Assembly: GCF_900104335.1 (NCBI RefSeq)
Contig: NZ_FMXT01000015.1
Coordinates: 1-52,782 of the forward strand
DNA length: 52,782 bases
Direction of reading: 5' to 3'
Source: Pseudobutyrivibrio sp. YE44
GTDB lineage: Bacteria; Bacillota; Clostridia; Lachnospirales; Lachnospiraceae
This document shows, piece by piece, positions 1 to 9,227 of this stretch. The translations under genes and the position numbers were made by a program. The notes under the pieces are model-generated. The model was given only the letters and a program-made list of their open reading frames with translations, searched no databases and was not told where the DNA came from. Positions within the stretch are counted from its first letter, which is position 1, and each line of letters opens with the position of its first letter.

Positions 1-105
1 AGAGGACTGAGCCGGGAGGGGCCGAGGCAGGGAATACTATAAACATGTAGTGGAGCAGGGGTGTCAGCCGCAAGTATCGATGGGGACAGGGAATCCGAAA
101 GTGTG

Positions 106-147
106 AAAAAGCTCCTAGGTGGCAGGAGTCCACGCTAGGAGCTTTTG
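106..147 (-). terminator. Intrinsic terminator after the HtrA-type protease gene
   Basis: A 12-bp perfect stem (AAAAGCTCCTAG with CTAGGAGCTTTT) closes a 16-nt loop and lies 21 bp beyond the protease stop codon. T runs occur on both strands, so it could also serve a plus-strand gene entering from the left edge. Bases 1-105 carry no start codon or ORF I can assign. Confidence 0.8.
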
Positions 148-167
148 TGTGTCGGTTTTGTTGTGTT

Positions 168-1550
168 TTATTGTACTTTATCGGCTTTACGAGTAAGTGT
201 TACCTGAAGGGTCTCTTCCTCGTAGTTGTTGTCTGCGCGGGCAACTGTAATGTCTACAGTGGTTCCAGCAGGAATGTACTTCATGATGTTGTTAAGTGTG
301 TTGACGTTTGTAACTTTACGTCCGTTGAAGCTTGTGATAACGTCCTCTACCTTGATACCGGCCTGGTCTGCACCTGAGCCTTCAACTACCTGTGCAACGT
401 ATACACCAACTGGCACGTTGTACTGCTCAGACATCTCTGCTGTGATATCCTTACCTGCAATACCAATGTATGATGCATCAAGCTCAGAAACTACATCGTT
501 GTCGATCATCTGCTGGATGATAGACCATGCATAAGAGATAGGAATAGCATATCCCATACCTTCTGCTGTTGTATCAACAAGCTTTGCAGATACAACTCCG
601 ATAACCTCACCCTTTGCATTTAAAAGAGCACCACCTGAGTTACCAGGGTTAACTGCTGCATTTGTCTGAAGAAGTGAGTTTGTAACTACGTTGCCATCAT
701 CATCCTGAAGAGTAACCTCACGGTCCTTTGCAGAGATGATACCGTTTGTAACCGAGATACCATAACCCATTGCGTTTCCGATAACGATTGCTGGCTCACC
801 AACAACTGTAGCATCTGAATCACCAAGTGTAGCTACCTTGATAGCTGACATTGTGTCTTCCTTGATATCCTTAACTGCTACGCTTACTACTGCAAGGTCA
901 CAAGAAGAGTCAGTTCCCTTGATTGTTCCCTCTACAGCTTCACCATCGTTAAAGGTAATTGTAAGAGTTTCTGCTCCGCTGACAACGTGGTTGTTAGTAG
1001 CGATGTAGATGAATTCCTCATCTTGTGAAACGATGATACCTGAACCTGCTGACTGTGTCTCCTGCTCCATTGTTCCAAAGAAGGTCTTGTATTCCTTGAT
1101 ACCTACATTTGAAACCTGTACCACTGCAGGAAGAACGCTGTCTGCAATTTCTGAAACGTCTGTTGTAATCTTTGTAGCTGTGGTGCTAACCTCAGCGTTT
1201 TCTGTCTTAGAAAGCTTGCCTTCCTCTTTTTCAGCATCCTTTTTAGTCTCAACTACAGCTGATGCTGTGTTTGAACCGATAAGGTGGTCTGAAACAATAA
1301 CTACAGACTCAAATGCTAAGCCTGCAATCAAACCAAATACAAGTCCGATAATTGCAGCACGTCCAATCTTCTTTCCGAAAGATGGTTGCTTTTTCTGTCT
1401 TGCTCTATTGCCATCATCATAAGGTGACCACTGATAGTAAGACTCCCCTTGATTGATATCTTCCTTTTTGTACGAATAAGTACCGGCGTTCTGCTGGCCG
1501 GTAAAGTCTGAACCATTGCCATTATGATCGTTGTTGTAAAAATCACTCAT
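168..1550 (-). CDS. HtrA/DegP-type membrane-anchored serine protease (S1C) with PDZ domain
   Basis: This is a 460-aa surface quality-control protease that cleaves misfolded exported proteins. The order is: a polar cytoplasmic N-terminus (1-60, rich in N, G, Y, Q), one membrane anchor (about 63-85), a Ser/Thr/Lys-rich linker, a trypsin-like domain (about 130-330) and one C-terminal PDZ domain (about 360-450). The catalytic triad is visible as His188 (in TNNHVV), Asp218 (in SCDLAVV) and Ser305 (in GNSGGALL). The length and single PDZ fit the HtrA/YyxA group of Firmicutes. The start is supported by a GGAGG site 7 bases upstream. It follows glmS by 66 bp on the same strand, so read-through is possible, and a strong terminator ends it. 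Family assignment is firm; which Htr paralogue it is cannot be told. Confidence 0.93.
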   Translation of the reverse strand: MSDFYNNDHNGNGSDFTGQQNAGTYSYKKEDINQGESYYQWSPYDDGNRARQKKQPSFGKKIGRAAIIGLVFGLIAGLAFESVVIVSDHLIGSNTASAVVETKKDAEKEEGKLSKTENAEVSTTATKITTDVSEIADSVLPAVVQVSNVGIKEYKTFFGTMEQETQSAGSGIIVSQDEEFIYIATNNHVVSGAETLTITFNDGEAVEGTIKGTDSSCDLAVVSVAVKDIKEDTMSAIKVATLGDSDATVVGEPAIVIGNAMGYGISVTNGIISAKDREVTLQDDDGNVVTNSLLQTNAAVNPGNSGGALLNAKGEVIGVVSAKLVDTTAEGMGYAIPISYAWSIIQQMIDNDVVSELDASYIGIAGKDITAEMSEQYNVPVGVYVAQVVEGSGADQAGIKVEDVITSFNGRKVTNVNTLNNIMKYIPAGTTVDITVARADNNYEEETLQVTLTRKADKVQ

Positions 1551-1616
1551 AAAATCGCCTCCGTTAATTCATTGTGGCTATATAGTAAATCTGTTATGTG
1601 ATGCCTAAGTGAAGAT

Positions 1617-3449
1617 TTACTCAACAGTAACTGATTTTGCCAAATTTCTTGGATGATCTACGTCGAAGCCCTTGCCAACTGATACATAGTAACCAAACAA
1701 CTGCAATGGAATAATTGCAAGTGAGTTGGTGAAGTATTTGTTGGTCTGTGGGATGTACATAACGTAGTCTGCCACTTCCTCGATGTCCTCGTGTCCAACT
1801 GTTGTAACTGCAAGGATAAATGCACCACGAGTCTTACACTCTACCACGTTTGAAACTGTCTTTGGATAGATGTTTTCCTGTGTTGCAACTGCTGCTACAA
1901 GTGTGCCCTCTTCAATAAGAGAGATTGTACCATGCTTAAGCTCGCCTGCTGCGTATGCCTCAGAGTGGATGTATGAAATCTCCTTAAGCTTAAGTGAACC
2001 TTCCATAGAAATAGCATAATCAATGCCACGTCCAATGAAGAATACATCCTTAGCTGCAACAAATCTGTTTGCAAACTTCTGGATACGCTCTTTGTTTCCA
2101 AGAAGCATTTCAATCTGCTCTGGAAGCTTCTTAAGGTCACAGATAAGTTCCTTCATCTCTTCAGCTGAAAGGTGTCCTCTAACATCTGCAAACTTCATAG
2201 CAAGAAGGTAAAGAGCAATAAGCTGAGCTGAGTATGCCTTTGTGGTGGCAACTGAAATCTCAGGACCTGCCCATGTGTACATAACCTTTTCTGCCTCACG
2301 AGCAATAGAAGAACCTACTACGTTTACGATAGCAAGTGTCATGTTGCCCATTGCGCGAGCCATACGAACCGCTTCCTTTGTATCTGCTGTCTCGCCAGAC
2401 TGGCTGATAGCGATAACAAGCTCATTGTCCTGAAGGATAGGATTACGATATCTGAACTCAGATGCAATATCCACCTCAACTGGGATACGTGCCATCTCTT
2501 CGAAGACATACTTTGCTGTAACACCTGTGTGATATGCTGAACCACAAGCTACAATACGAATACGAGAAATGTTCTTGATTTCCTCGTCTGTCATACCAAG
2601 CTCTTCAATATCTACAGTGTCATTCTTGATACGAGGATTAAGAGTATCGCGAACAGTCTTTGGCTCCTCGTGAATTTCCTTAATCATGAAGTGGTCGTAG
2701 CCACCCTTTTCTGCTGCATCAACATCCCAATCGATTGTCTTTGATTCCTTCTCGATTGGCTGTCCATCAACATCGAAGAACTCGATGCTAGACTCTGTAA
2801 GCTTTGCAATTTCCTCGTTCTCAATGAAGTAAACCTGACGTGTGTACTTAAGAACTGCAGGAACATCTGAAGCAATAAGATTTCCGTCTTTGCCCATACC
2901 AACAATAAGTGGGCTGTCCTTACGAACTGAATATATCTCGTCTGGGAAATCTGCAAAAATAATACCAAGGGCATAAGCACCCTCAACACGGTGCATAACC
3001 TTTGTTACGCATGTAAGAGGATCATTTCCCTGCTTGTAGTAGTAATCAAGAAGATGCGCAACAACCTCTGTATCTGTCTCAGACTTAAAGTTGTAGCCAC
3101 GCTTTGTAAGCTTATCCTTAAGCTTTGCATAGTTCTCAATAATACCATTGTGAACTACAGCGATTGTCTCTTCCTCATTAAGATGTGGATGAGCGTTTAC
3201 CTCACTAGGCTCACCATGTGTAGCCCAGCGAGTATGACCGATACCGATTGTACCCTTCATGCTCTCTCCATCATGAGTCTTTTCAGAAAGAAGACGAAGA
3301 CGTCCCTTTGCTTTTTCAAACTCAATTTTATTTCCATCATAAACAGCCATACCAGCTGAATCATAACCTCTGTATTCAAGTTTGCTAAGTCCATCAAGCA
3401 AAATAGGTGCTGCCTGTGACTTTCCTACATAACCAACTATTCCACACAT
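1617..3449 (-). CDS. glmS: Glutamine--fructose-6-phosphate aminotransferase (isomerizing)
   Basis: GlmS makes glucosamine-6-phosphate from fructose-6-phosphate and glutamine, the first step towards UDP-GlcNAc for peptidoglycan and surface glycans. The reading frame opens further upstream with a TTG, but an AAAGGA ribosome site lies inside that extension, 9 bases before ATG at 3449. Starting there places Cys as residue 2 (MCGIVGYVG), the N-terminal nucleophile the glutaminase domain needs after Met removal. The glutaminase domain (about 1-230, with HTRWATHG) is followed by two SIS sugar-isomerase domains (CGSAYHTG; SQSGETADT; C-terminal DHPRNLAKSVTVE). The 610-aa length is normal. I looked for a glmS ribozyme in the 135 bp upstream and saw none; a TTTACT/TAAAAT promoter is present instead. 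Confidence 0.97.
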   Translation of the reverse strand: MCGIVGYVGKSQAAPILLDGLSKLEYRGYDSAGMAVYDGNKIEFEKAKGRLRLLSEKTHDGESMKGTIGIGHTRWATHGEPSEVNAHPHLNEEETIAVVHNGIIENYAKLKDKLTKRGYNFKSETDTEVVAHLLDYYYKQGNDPLTCVTKVMHRVEGAYALGIIFADFPDEIYSVRKDSPLIVGMGKDGNLIASDVPAVLKYTRQVYFIENEEIAKLTESSIEFFDVDGQPIEKESKTIDWDVDAAEKGGYDHFMIKEIHEEPKTVRDTLNPRIKNDTVDIEELGMTDEEIKNISRIRIVACGSAYHTGVTAKYVFEEMARIPVEVDIASEFRYRNPILQDNELVIAISQSGETADTKEAVRMARAMGNMTLAIVNVVGSSIAREAEKVMYTWAGPEISVATTKAYSAQLIALYLLAMKFADVRGHLSAEEMKELICDLKKLPEQIEMLLGNKERIQKFANRFVAAKDVFFIGRGIDYAISMEGSLKLKEISYIHSEAYAAGELKHGTISLIEEGTLVAAVATQENIYPKTVSNVVECKTRGAFILAVTTVGHEDIEEVADYVMYIPQTNKYFTNSLAIIPLQLFGYYVSVGKGFDVDHPRNLAKSVTVE

Positions 3450-3497
3450 AAAATTTAATCCTTTCAATAATCAATAAAAATTTATGCAAGCCATAGT

Positions 3498-3526
3498 ATT
3501 TTACTACGAAATCAATAAAAAGTAAA
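3498..3526 (-). promoter_or_regulatory. Probable sigma-A promoter of glmS
   Basis: On the minus strand TTTACT (-35, 3521-3526) and TAAAAT (-10, 3498-3503) are 17 bp apart, giving a short leader of about 40 nt. It lies just downstream of the preceding terminator. It is a pattern match only. Confidence 0.5.
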
Positions 3527-3556
3527 ACGAGGACTGACCTTATTGCCAATCCTCGT
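3527..3556 (-). terminator. Intrinsic terminator after the LCP gene
   Basis: Inverted repeat ACGAGGA/TCCTCGT with a partly paired interior lies 28 bp beyond the LCP stop codon, and the minus strand continues into a T-rich run. The stem is only 7 bp plus extra pairs, so strength is moderate. Confidence 0.6.
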
Positions 3557-3584
3557 CGATTTTAACAATTTAATTATTTATCAA

Positions 3585-5135
3585 TTAGTCTACTTCCTGA
3601 TTTATCTCAGCACTTGATTCGCTCAAGCCTGTCTCAGACTGGATGTGCTCGCTGATAACATCAACGCCATCGTCTGTAGGATCATAATCATCCTGATCAT
3701 ATAAGAACTTGTGAAGCTTCACAACATTTGATGTAAGTGTACATGGTACAACTACACTACCTGTCTTCTTGCTAATTGTCTTTGTCTTAAGTGAGAATGG
3801 GAAACCAGATGACTCTGCCATGTTGTATTTTCCAACGTCCTTTGCCATTCCTAAGCACTGTGAAAGTGAAAGGCTTGTAGAAATCTTAGGGAATACATCA
3901 TCAGCAATATCGTTCAACTGAGATACGTTTGCATGCTTTGCCTTTTCAACAATAAGCTTAACAACCATACGCTGATTTTCTGCACGACCATAGTCGTTGT
4001 TAACAGCATATCTGTTTCGACAGAAACCAACAACCTGTGCACCATTAAGGTGATATGTACCTGGCTTGTCGAAGTAGCAATCGCTCATCTTCCAGCCTTC
4101 CTTCTCCTTTGGATAGTAGTTGAGGACGTTTTCTACCTCAGCAATGTATCCTGCAAGAGCGTTCTGACCTGTCTCTGGATTGTTTGTATCAATCATCTTC
4201 TGTGTGATTTCAAGATCAAGACCACCAAGGTCATCTACGATTTTGGCAAGTGCGTAGAAGTCTACTGAAACATAGCCATCAATCTTAATATCTAAGTTGG
4301 TGTTAAGCATCTCAAGTGCCTGCTCTACACCACCGTGATTGTATGCGTAATTACACTTTCTATATACATCCTTTTCAACCTGAAGATAAGTATCACGCTG
4401 AACTGAAAGCATCTTTACATCGTTTGTGTCGTTGTTAATTGATACAAGGATAATTGCATCTGAGTTACCGCTATCAAGATTTCCGTTTGAACGGTTATCA
4501 ACACCGAAAAGTGCGATAGTCTTGTAGTTGCTAAGTACCTCTTCTGTTGCCTCATCCAAATCGTTTGATGAAATCTCTTCCATCTTGATGTTGTCCCAAT
4601 TAACCTTGCCAAACTTGCTCCAAAGGAAGAAACCGAAAAGTAAGACTAAGATTAATACAACCTCAACAACAATGATTGTTGTACGTGTCTTTTTCTTTTT
4701 AGCTGCCTTTGAAGGCTTGCCCTTGCGGCTAGGTGCTGGACGCTGCTGAGCAGGACGTCTGCCTGCATCGCGAGAATTGCGAGGTGCTGGACCTCTGCTG
4801 CTAGCACTTCTTGCACGATTAGGATTTCCCTCTGGACGTCTTCTTGGCTGTCCACCTGAAGGTCTAGCACCTGCTGGTCTACCACCTGCTGGTCTGCCGC
4901 CTGCTGGACGTCTTCCACCAGAAGGTCTGTAATCGTACATATCTACATCATCCTCTAAATCGTAATCAAAATTATATCTGTCATCTTCCTCGTAAAAATC
5001 TACATCTAACTCAGAACCACGACGACTTCTTTCATAACCATAACCATCATCTCGAACCGGTCTGCGGCCGTTAGAAGGTGCTCTTCTAGGCGCTCTGCGC
5101 TGACGGTCGAAATCGTAATCATCATAATTACTCAT
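3585..5135 (-). CDS. LytR-CpsA-Psr (LCP) family wall-polymer ligase
   Basis: LCP proteins move lipid-linked teichoic-acid or capsule polymers onto peptidoglycan at the outer membrane face. The 516-aa protein has an unusual, very long cytoplasmic N-terminus (1-150). It is first acidic and Tyr/Asp-rich, then holds short RPAGG/RPSGG repeats (about 74-95), then a Lys/Arg-rich stretch before one membrane segment (about 152-173). The LCP domain (about 205-440) shows ALFGVD, LSVQRDTYL and CRNRYAVNNDYGRAENQR, containing the conserved Asp and the Arg cluster that bind the pyrophosphate lipid. Its place beside an exopolysaccharide cluster suggests it attaches that glycan. The Arg/Pro/Gly-rich tail is longer than in typical members and may be a regulatory or binding segment (inference). 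Confidence 0.92.
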   Translation of the reverse strand: MSNYDDYDFDRQRRAPRRAPSNGRRPVRDDGYGYERSRRGSELDVDFYEEDDRYNFDYDLEDDVDMYDYRPSGGRRPAGGRPAGGRPAGARPSGGQPRRRPEGNPNRARSASSRGPAPRNSRDAGRRPAQQRPAPSRKGKPSKAAKKKKTRTTIIVVEVVLILVLLFGFFLWSKFGKVNWDNIKMEEISSNDLDEATEEVLSNYKTIALFGVDNRSNGNLDSGNSDAIILVSINNDTNDVKMLSVQRDTYLQVEKDVYRKCNYAYNHGGVEQALEMLNTNLDIKIDGYVSVDFYALAKIVDDLGGLDLEITQKMIDTNNPETGQNALAGYIAEVENVLNYYPKEKEGWKMSDCYFDKPGTYHLNGAQVVGFCRNRYAVNNDYGRAENQRMVVKLIVEKAKHANVSQLNDIADDVFPKISTSLSLSQCLGMAKDVGKYNMAESSGFPFSLKTKTISKKTGSVVVPCTLTSNVVKLHKFLYDQDDYDPTDDGVDVISEHIQSETGLSESSAEINQEVD

Positions 5136-5177
5136 TGAAAATATGTCTCCATTCTTATAGTGTAACCATTCTGATTA

Positions 5178-5207
5178 AGTCTACTCTAAGCCAACTTCCA
5201 TTGTCAA
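5178..5207 (-). promoter_or_regulatory. Possible sigma-A promoter of the LCP gene
   Basis: Minus strand: TTGACA (5202-5207), 18-bp spacer, TAGACT (5178-5183). The -35 is perfect, the -10 weak. It lies 43-72 bp before the ATG. Confidence 0.45.
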
Positions 5208-5244
5208 GAATGGAACAACATTTCTGTAATATTTTAATAAAATT

Positions 5245-6753
5245 TTAGATTTGTGATACAGGCTCAGATTCAGCTTCTTCAGACAAGGAATTCCCTGAAG
5301 TTTCTATTTTAGAAGGGATGTCTAAAGCTCCTGTTTCCATACCTGGAAGGATATAATTTTCCATCCCCATAGGAAGATTACTATTATAAAAACCATCTCC
5401 CTTGGCAAACAATTCACCATGCTTTTCTATGAGACGAAGCTGTGATGCTGTAGGCTCCTCGCCTGCAGAAACTATTCCGTAAGTTCTTTCTCCAGGTCGC
5501 TTGTATCTTCCGATACAATTTGGAATCACAACCGTTCTAAAGCCTCTGGCTCTAGCGCGAATACAAAAATCTGTAAGAGCATCCTGACCAGAAAGACTGG
5601 TATCAAAGCCCCTAAGCATTCTATAAACCTTTGCATCAATCATGAAGCAGCCACCATCCACGGTGAAAACATCTCGTGGCATGCTGCCCCATCCTTCATA
5701 GGTATCACCAAAAATTCTCTGACCATGGAAGGCAGGATAGGCCGTTCCATCCTGTGAAAGAATGTAGCCTGCATTGTCATAGGTAAAGCCCCTGCCCCAA
5801 AATCTTATACCAACCACAGCAACATCCGGCTGGCAAAGATAGCCATACATTTTCTTAGCATTGTTTCTTGTGAAGAGTGTTACCTTCTCTTCCTTAATAA
5901 ATTTATAATCTCCACCAAAGCGTCTAAAGCTACTGTCGTCATAATCAATGTGCCATTTCTTTAAAGATGCATCCACTCGGCCATCGCACAGCACACCACT
6001 TTGTCTTAAATAGGAAAGGGCCAGTGCCAAATGCTCCTTGCAAGAATAGTTTGCCTGTGCTCTCTCTTCCTTATTAAGAGGCTTGTCTGTTGTTCGCTTG
6101 TGATATAAAAGACCTGGCACATGGGCAATCCTCTGATTCTTAAAGCAGGCTCTTAAAATATATTCATATATATAGGCACACTTTGCCTTTTCATTAAAGG
6201 ACCCTAGCTTTTTATACAGTTCCTTTGAAATGCAAACAAACTCACCAATATAGTTTGTTTGCAAAAATATTTCCTTATTAAAATCAGGTTTAAAATGAGG
6301 ATTTCGTCTATCCAGATTTATAAGCTCATCATGATCTGTGTAGATAAGATAGCTGTTGTCATTTAGAGTGTCCTTCATGGCGTTGACGATTCCATCCTCT
6401 TCGTGACCACAAAGCTCATCCACTTTTTCCTTTAGGCTGCTTAAGGTCTTACCGCTAAGGCGGTCGTGCTGCCCCACAAAAACAAGATGGTCGCCCTCTG
6501 CAAAATGGGCCCCCACATTGTAGGCATAGGCTCCCCCTGCTTTTTTCTTTAATCGTCGATAATGAACCTTGTCCACAATATCCGGGAAAAATTCTTTAAT
6601 GACAATCTCTATGGCATTTGTAGGATTATCATCCAAAATATAAAGCTCGAATTCACGATAATCCTGTTCATCAATAGACTCTAGCATGTCCTTGAACTGG
6701 TCCATGTTAGTGTCGCTTGTCCATACAATCAGGGAAAAATAAGCACCCGCCAT
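5245..6753 (-). CDS. Glycosyltransferase, GT2-like
   Basis: This 502-aa cytoplasmic transferase probably adds a sugar to a lipid-linked repeat unit. The N-terminus has the GT-A fold pattern (SLIVWTSDTN, then FELYILDDNPTN) and a donor-site motif TDHDE near residue 140. The second half has the GGCFMIDAKVYR and FDTSLSGQDALTDFC pattern typical of the acceptor half of GT2 enzymes, so it may combine two GT2-like halves as its neighbours do. Its ATG overlaps the stop codon of the upstream phosphoglycosyl transferase by one base (TAATG), which implies translational coupling. It is the last gene of the operon starting near 11.15 kb. The sugar and acceptor cannot be read from sequence. Confidence 0.82.
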   Translation of the reverse strand: MAGAYFSLIVWTSDTNMDQFKDMLESIDEQDYREFELYILDDNPTNAIEIVIKEFFPDIVDKVHYRRLKKKAGGAYAYNVGAHFAEGDHLVFVGQHDRLSGKTLSSLKEKVDELCGHEEDGIVNAMKDTLNDNSYLIYTDHDELINLDRRNPHFKPDFNKEIFLQTNYIGEFVCISKELYKKLGSFNEKAKCAYIYEYILRACFKNQRIAHVPGLLYHKRTTDKPLNKEERAQANYSCKEHLALALSYLRQSGVLCDGRVDASLKKWHIDYDDSSFRRFGGDYKFIKEEKVTLFTRNNAKKMYGYLCQPDVAVVGIRFWGRGFTYDNAGYILSQDGTAYPAFHGQRIFGDTYEGWGSMPRDVFTVDGGCFMIDAKVYRMLRGFDTSLSGQDALTDFCIRARARGFRTVVIPNCIGRYKRPGERTYGIVSAGEEPTASQLRLIEKHGELFAKGDGFYNSNLPMGMENYILPGMETGALDIPSKIETSGNSLSEEAESEPVSQI

Positions 6754-8174
6754 TACTTAGACCCCTTTCCGCCAAGTACAACAGCTACTGTTTTAAATAG
6801 AATTCTAATATCAAGTCCTAGTGACCAATTTGCAATATAGGTAGTATCCAAGGCAACAACGTCCTCGAAATCCTTAATATCACTTCTACCACTAACTTGC
6901 CACATGCCGGTTAATCCTGGCTTAATAGAAAGACGCGCCTTGTGGTGAAGAGCATAATTTTCATATTCATCCTCAAGAGGTGGTCTGGTGCCAACCAGGG
7001 ACATATCTCCCTTTAGCACGTTCCAAAACTGTGGCAATTCGTCAATTGAAAACTTTCTCATAAAATGACCAACAGGAATAACCCGAGGGTCATTTTCCAT
7101 CTTAAACATATTGCCCTGGATTTCGTTTTGCTCCATCAATTCCTTCTTCCGTTCCTCTGCATCTATGTACATGGTTCGGAATTTATAGAATTTAAACTTT
7201 CTTCCGTTCTTACCAATTCGAGTCTGGGTGAAGAACACAGGCCCCTTAGACTGAAGCTTGATGATTGGTGCAAAAATGATAAAGGCAAGCAAAGCAAACA
7301 CTAAGCCAATAATTGAGCCGAGAATGTCCATCACTCTCTTCACAAAGGCCTGACGGTTGTTTGCAATATGCATACTTGTGGTAAGCACCACGTATCTGCC
7401 GTAGGTTTCCATTATTCTGTTTGGCATAAGATTGTCGGTGTGAATAAGGGACACATGAACTGTAAGCCCCTGCTCCACTAAACGTCCTGCCAAGGATTCC
7501 TCGCTGGTTCTTGTGTTGCCATCCAAGAAAACCTCATCCACTACGTTAGTTCTAAGATATTCAAACAAGGTGTCTGCCGTAGCCACCACTGGAACACCAA
7601 GGATTCGCTGACCTGTCATATCTTTATCTACAACAGCCACGCCCTTCACCTTGAATTCCATATATGGTCCTGTAATTTCAGCAAGACATGCTTCCACTGT
7701 GGAAGATTCAGCCACCACAATAAGGGATGTCTTGTTAACATCCAAAAGCATTCTGCGGCGGATAACTCGTTTCCATCCACATCTGAAAGAATAAGAAATA
7801 ACAATCATGGCCAACCCAAAGATACCAAGGGCAAGTCGTGAATACAAAAATGAAATACGCATAGCGTACATGTACAGCAAAATCCCAAGGAAGTTTACAA
7901 GGGTATGCCAGATTGTTGCCATTAATTCCTGATATTTAGTTCGTCGTAAAATCCCCGTGTAGGTCTCAGTAAAAAGCACACATGTCAAATCGATAAGTGG
8001 CAGGATCATACCAAGATTCCTGTATAGTGGATAGTTTTCATATCGACTAATAAAAAGAATAGCACCGTCGTATCTAATGAAGACACCCACAAACAGAGCA
8101 AGCTCTGCAGCTAGCATATCAATTAAAATAAAATCAAGATGCTTGACCCACGAGCGTTTCTTTTTCTTGTACAA
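6753..8174 (-). CDS. Polyprenyl-phosphate phosphoglycosyl transferase (priming sugar transferase)
   Basis: This enzyme starts glycan assembly by transferring a sugar-1-phosphate from a nucleotide sugar to undecaprenyl phosphate. It has a basic N-terminus, four to five membrane segments (about 15-140), a CoA-binding-like domain (about 145-260) and a C-terminal bacterial sugar transferase domain. The catalytic block shows KRVMDILGS, a membrane hairpin, KFYKFRTMYIDAE, RKFSIDELPQFWNVLKGDMSLVG and KPGLTGMWQVSGRS. The frame extends to 8189, but a GGGGAG ribosome site lies inside that extension, 7 bases before a TTG at 8174, so I place the start there. This WbaP/CpsE/WcaJ-type architecture is the usual first committed step of exopolysaccharide synthesis. 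Confidence 0.93.
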   Translation of the reverse strand: MYKKKKRSWVKHLDFILIDMLAAELALFVGVFIRYDGAILFISRYENYPLYRNLGMILPLIDLTCVLFTETYTGILRRTKYQELMATIWHTLVNFLGILLYMYAMRISFLYSRLALGIFGLAMIVISYSFRCGWKRVIRRRMLLDVNKTSLIVVAESSTVEACLAEITGPYMEFKVKGVAVVDKDMTGQRILGVPVVATADTLFEYLRTNVVDEVFLDGNTRTSEESLAGRLVEQGLTVHVSLIHTDNLMPNRIMETYGRYVVLTTSMHIANNRQAFVKRVMDILGSIIGLVFALLAFIIFAPIIKLQSKGPVFFTQTRIGKNGRKFKFYKFRTMYIDAEERKKELMEQNEIQGNMFKMENDPRVIPVGHFMRKFSIDELPQFWNVLKGDMSLVGTRPPLEDEYENYALHHKARLSIKPGLTGMWQVSGRSDIKDFEDVVALDTTYIANWSLGLDIRILFKTVAVVLGGKGSK

Positions 8175-8251
8175 AAGAATTCTCCCCAATAATTACAAGA
8201 TTACCAACCCCATTCTTTTGGTAATCTTTTTCTTTAATTATATATGAACTG

Positions 8252-9226
8252 CTACTTATTTTCTAGTTCACGTTCTGCAAGCTTAACACCGTCATAATCA
8301 AGCTTTCTGGTGTGATATTCAATATCCTCAAGAAGCTTTCTGTTCTTTGCCATAAGGTCGCCCATCATACCAATCATAATAGCAATAAAGCCCATCAAAA
8401 GAAGGGTGCAACCAAGGATAAGGGACTGAACATGTCCTGCCCCACCATCTGTAAAGAAATACACCAAGAATCTGATGATAACGCCAATTCCAACCACCGA
8501 TGGAAGAATTGCAAAAAGACTAAAAGTCTTAAGTGGCTGATACATAAGATATGCTCTAAGGATTGTCACCATAGACTTCTTTACATAGCCCATCATGCTG
8601 TTGAAAAGTCGTGATGGTCTAAGCTCTCCGTTGGTGCGAATAGGCACTGAAGTCTGAGCAATTCTATTACGCCCTGCCTGAACGATTGTCTCAAGAGTGT
8701 AAGTGTAGTCGTTTGTAACATTAAGACGCATAGCAGCATCTCTAGAATATGCTCTAAAACCTGATGGTGCATCTGGGATTGTGGAATTGCTGGCCTTCTG
8801 AACCACCCAGCTACCAAAATGCTGAAGCTTTTTCTTAGTAGGAGAAAAATGCTCTGTCTTGTCGATTGGACGCTCTCCAATAACAATGTCAGACTTGCCC
8901 TCTAAAATAGGCTTCACCAAAAGCTCAATGTCATCTGCCACATACTGGTTATCTGCATCCGTATTTACGATAATGTCTGCACCGTTTCTAAGGCAGGCAT
9001 CAAGACCTGCCATAAAGCCATATGCCAAGCCCTTGTTTCTGCGGAAGTTTACCACATAGTTGACGCCCCACTTGCGAGCCACCTCAACAGTGTTGTCGCT
9101 ACTTCCATCATTTATAATCAAATATTCTATTTCATCAATTCCATCAATGTGCTTTGGCAAATCATTGAGAGCAATCTCAAGTGTATCAGCCTCGTTAAAG
9201 CATGGGATTTGGATAATTAATTTCAT
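8252..9226 (-). CDS. Polyprenyl-phosphate glycosyltransferase, DPM1/GtrB-like GT2
   Basis: GT2 enzyme that loads a sugar onto polyprenyl phosphate so that it can be flipped and used outside the membrane. The catalytic domain (about 1-220) starts IIQIPCFNEAD and has LIINDGSSDNT, NKGLAYGFMAG and NTDADNQY with the metal-binding DxD. Two C-terminal membrane segments (about 235-290) resemble GtrB/YkoT-type members. The frame extends to 9310, but a GAGGAA site just before ATG 9226 and the MKLIIQIP opening of the family fix the shorter start. The gene begins one base after the stop of the upstream GT2. Together with the GtrA protein at 14.7 kb and the GT-C-like protein at 11.4 kb it could form a three-part glycan-modification set (inference). 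Confidence 0.9.
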   Translation of the reverse strand: MKLIIQIPCFNEADTLEIALNDLPKHIDGIDEIEYLIINDGSSDNTVEVARKWGVNYVVNFRRNKGLAYGFMAGLDACLRNGADIIVNTDADNQYVADDIELLVKPILEGKSDIVIGERPIDKTEHFSPTKKKLQHFGSWVVQKASNSTIPDAPSGFRAYSRDAAMRLNVTNDYTYTLETIVQAGRNRIAQTSVPIRTNGELRPSRLFNSMMGYVKKSMVTILRAYLMYQPLKTFSLFAILPSVVGIGVIIRFLVYFFTDGGAGHVQSLILGCTLLLMGFIAIMIGMMGDLMAKNRKLLEDIEYHTRKLDYDGVKLAERELENK

Positions 9227-9227
9227 T

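Noticed and set aside
1-105. Tail of a plus-strand coding region at the left edge
   Set aside because: Short GC-richer sequence with stops in all frames soon after the edge. No family pattern can be read from so few codons.
3450-3584. Possible glmS ribozyme upstream of glmS
   Set aside because: The gap is too short, lacks any ribozyme-like core and already contains a promoter and the previous gene's terminator.
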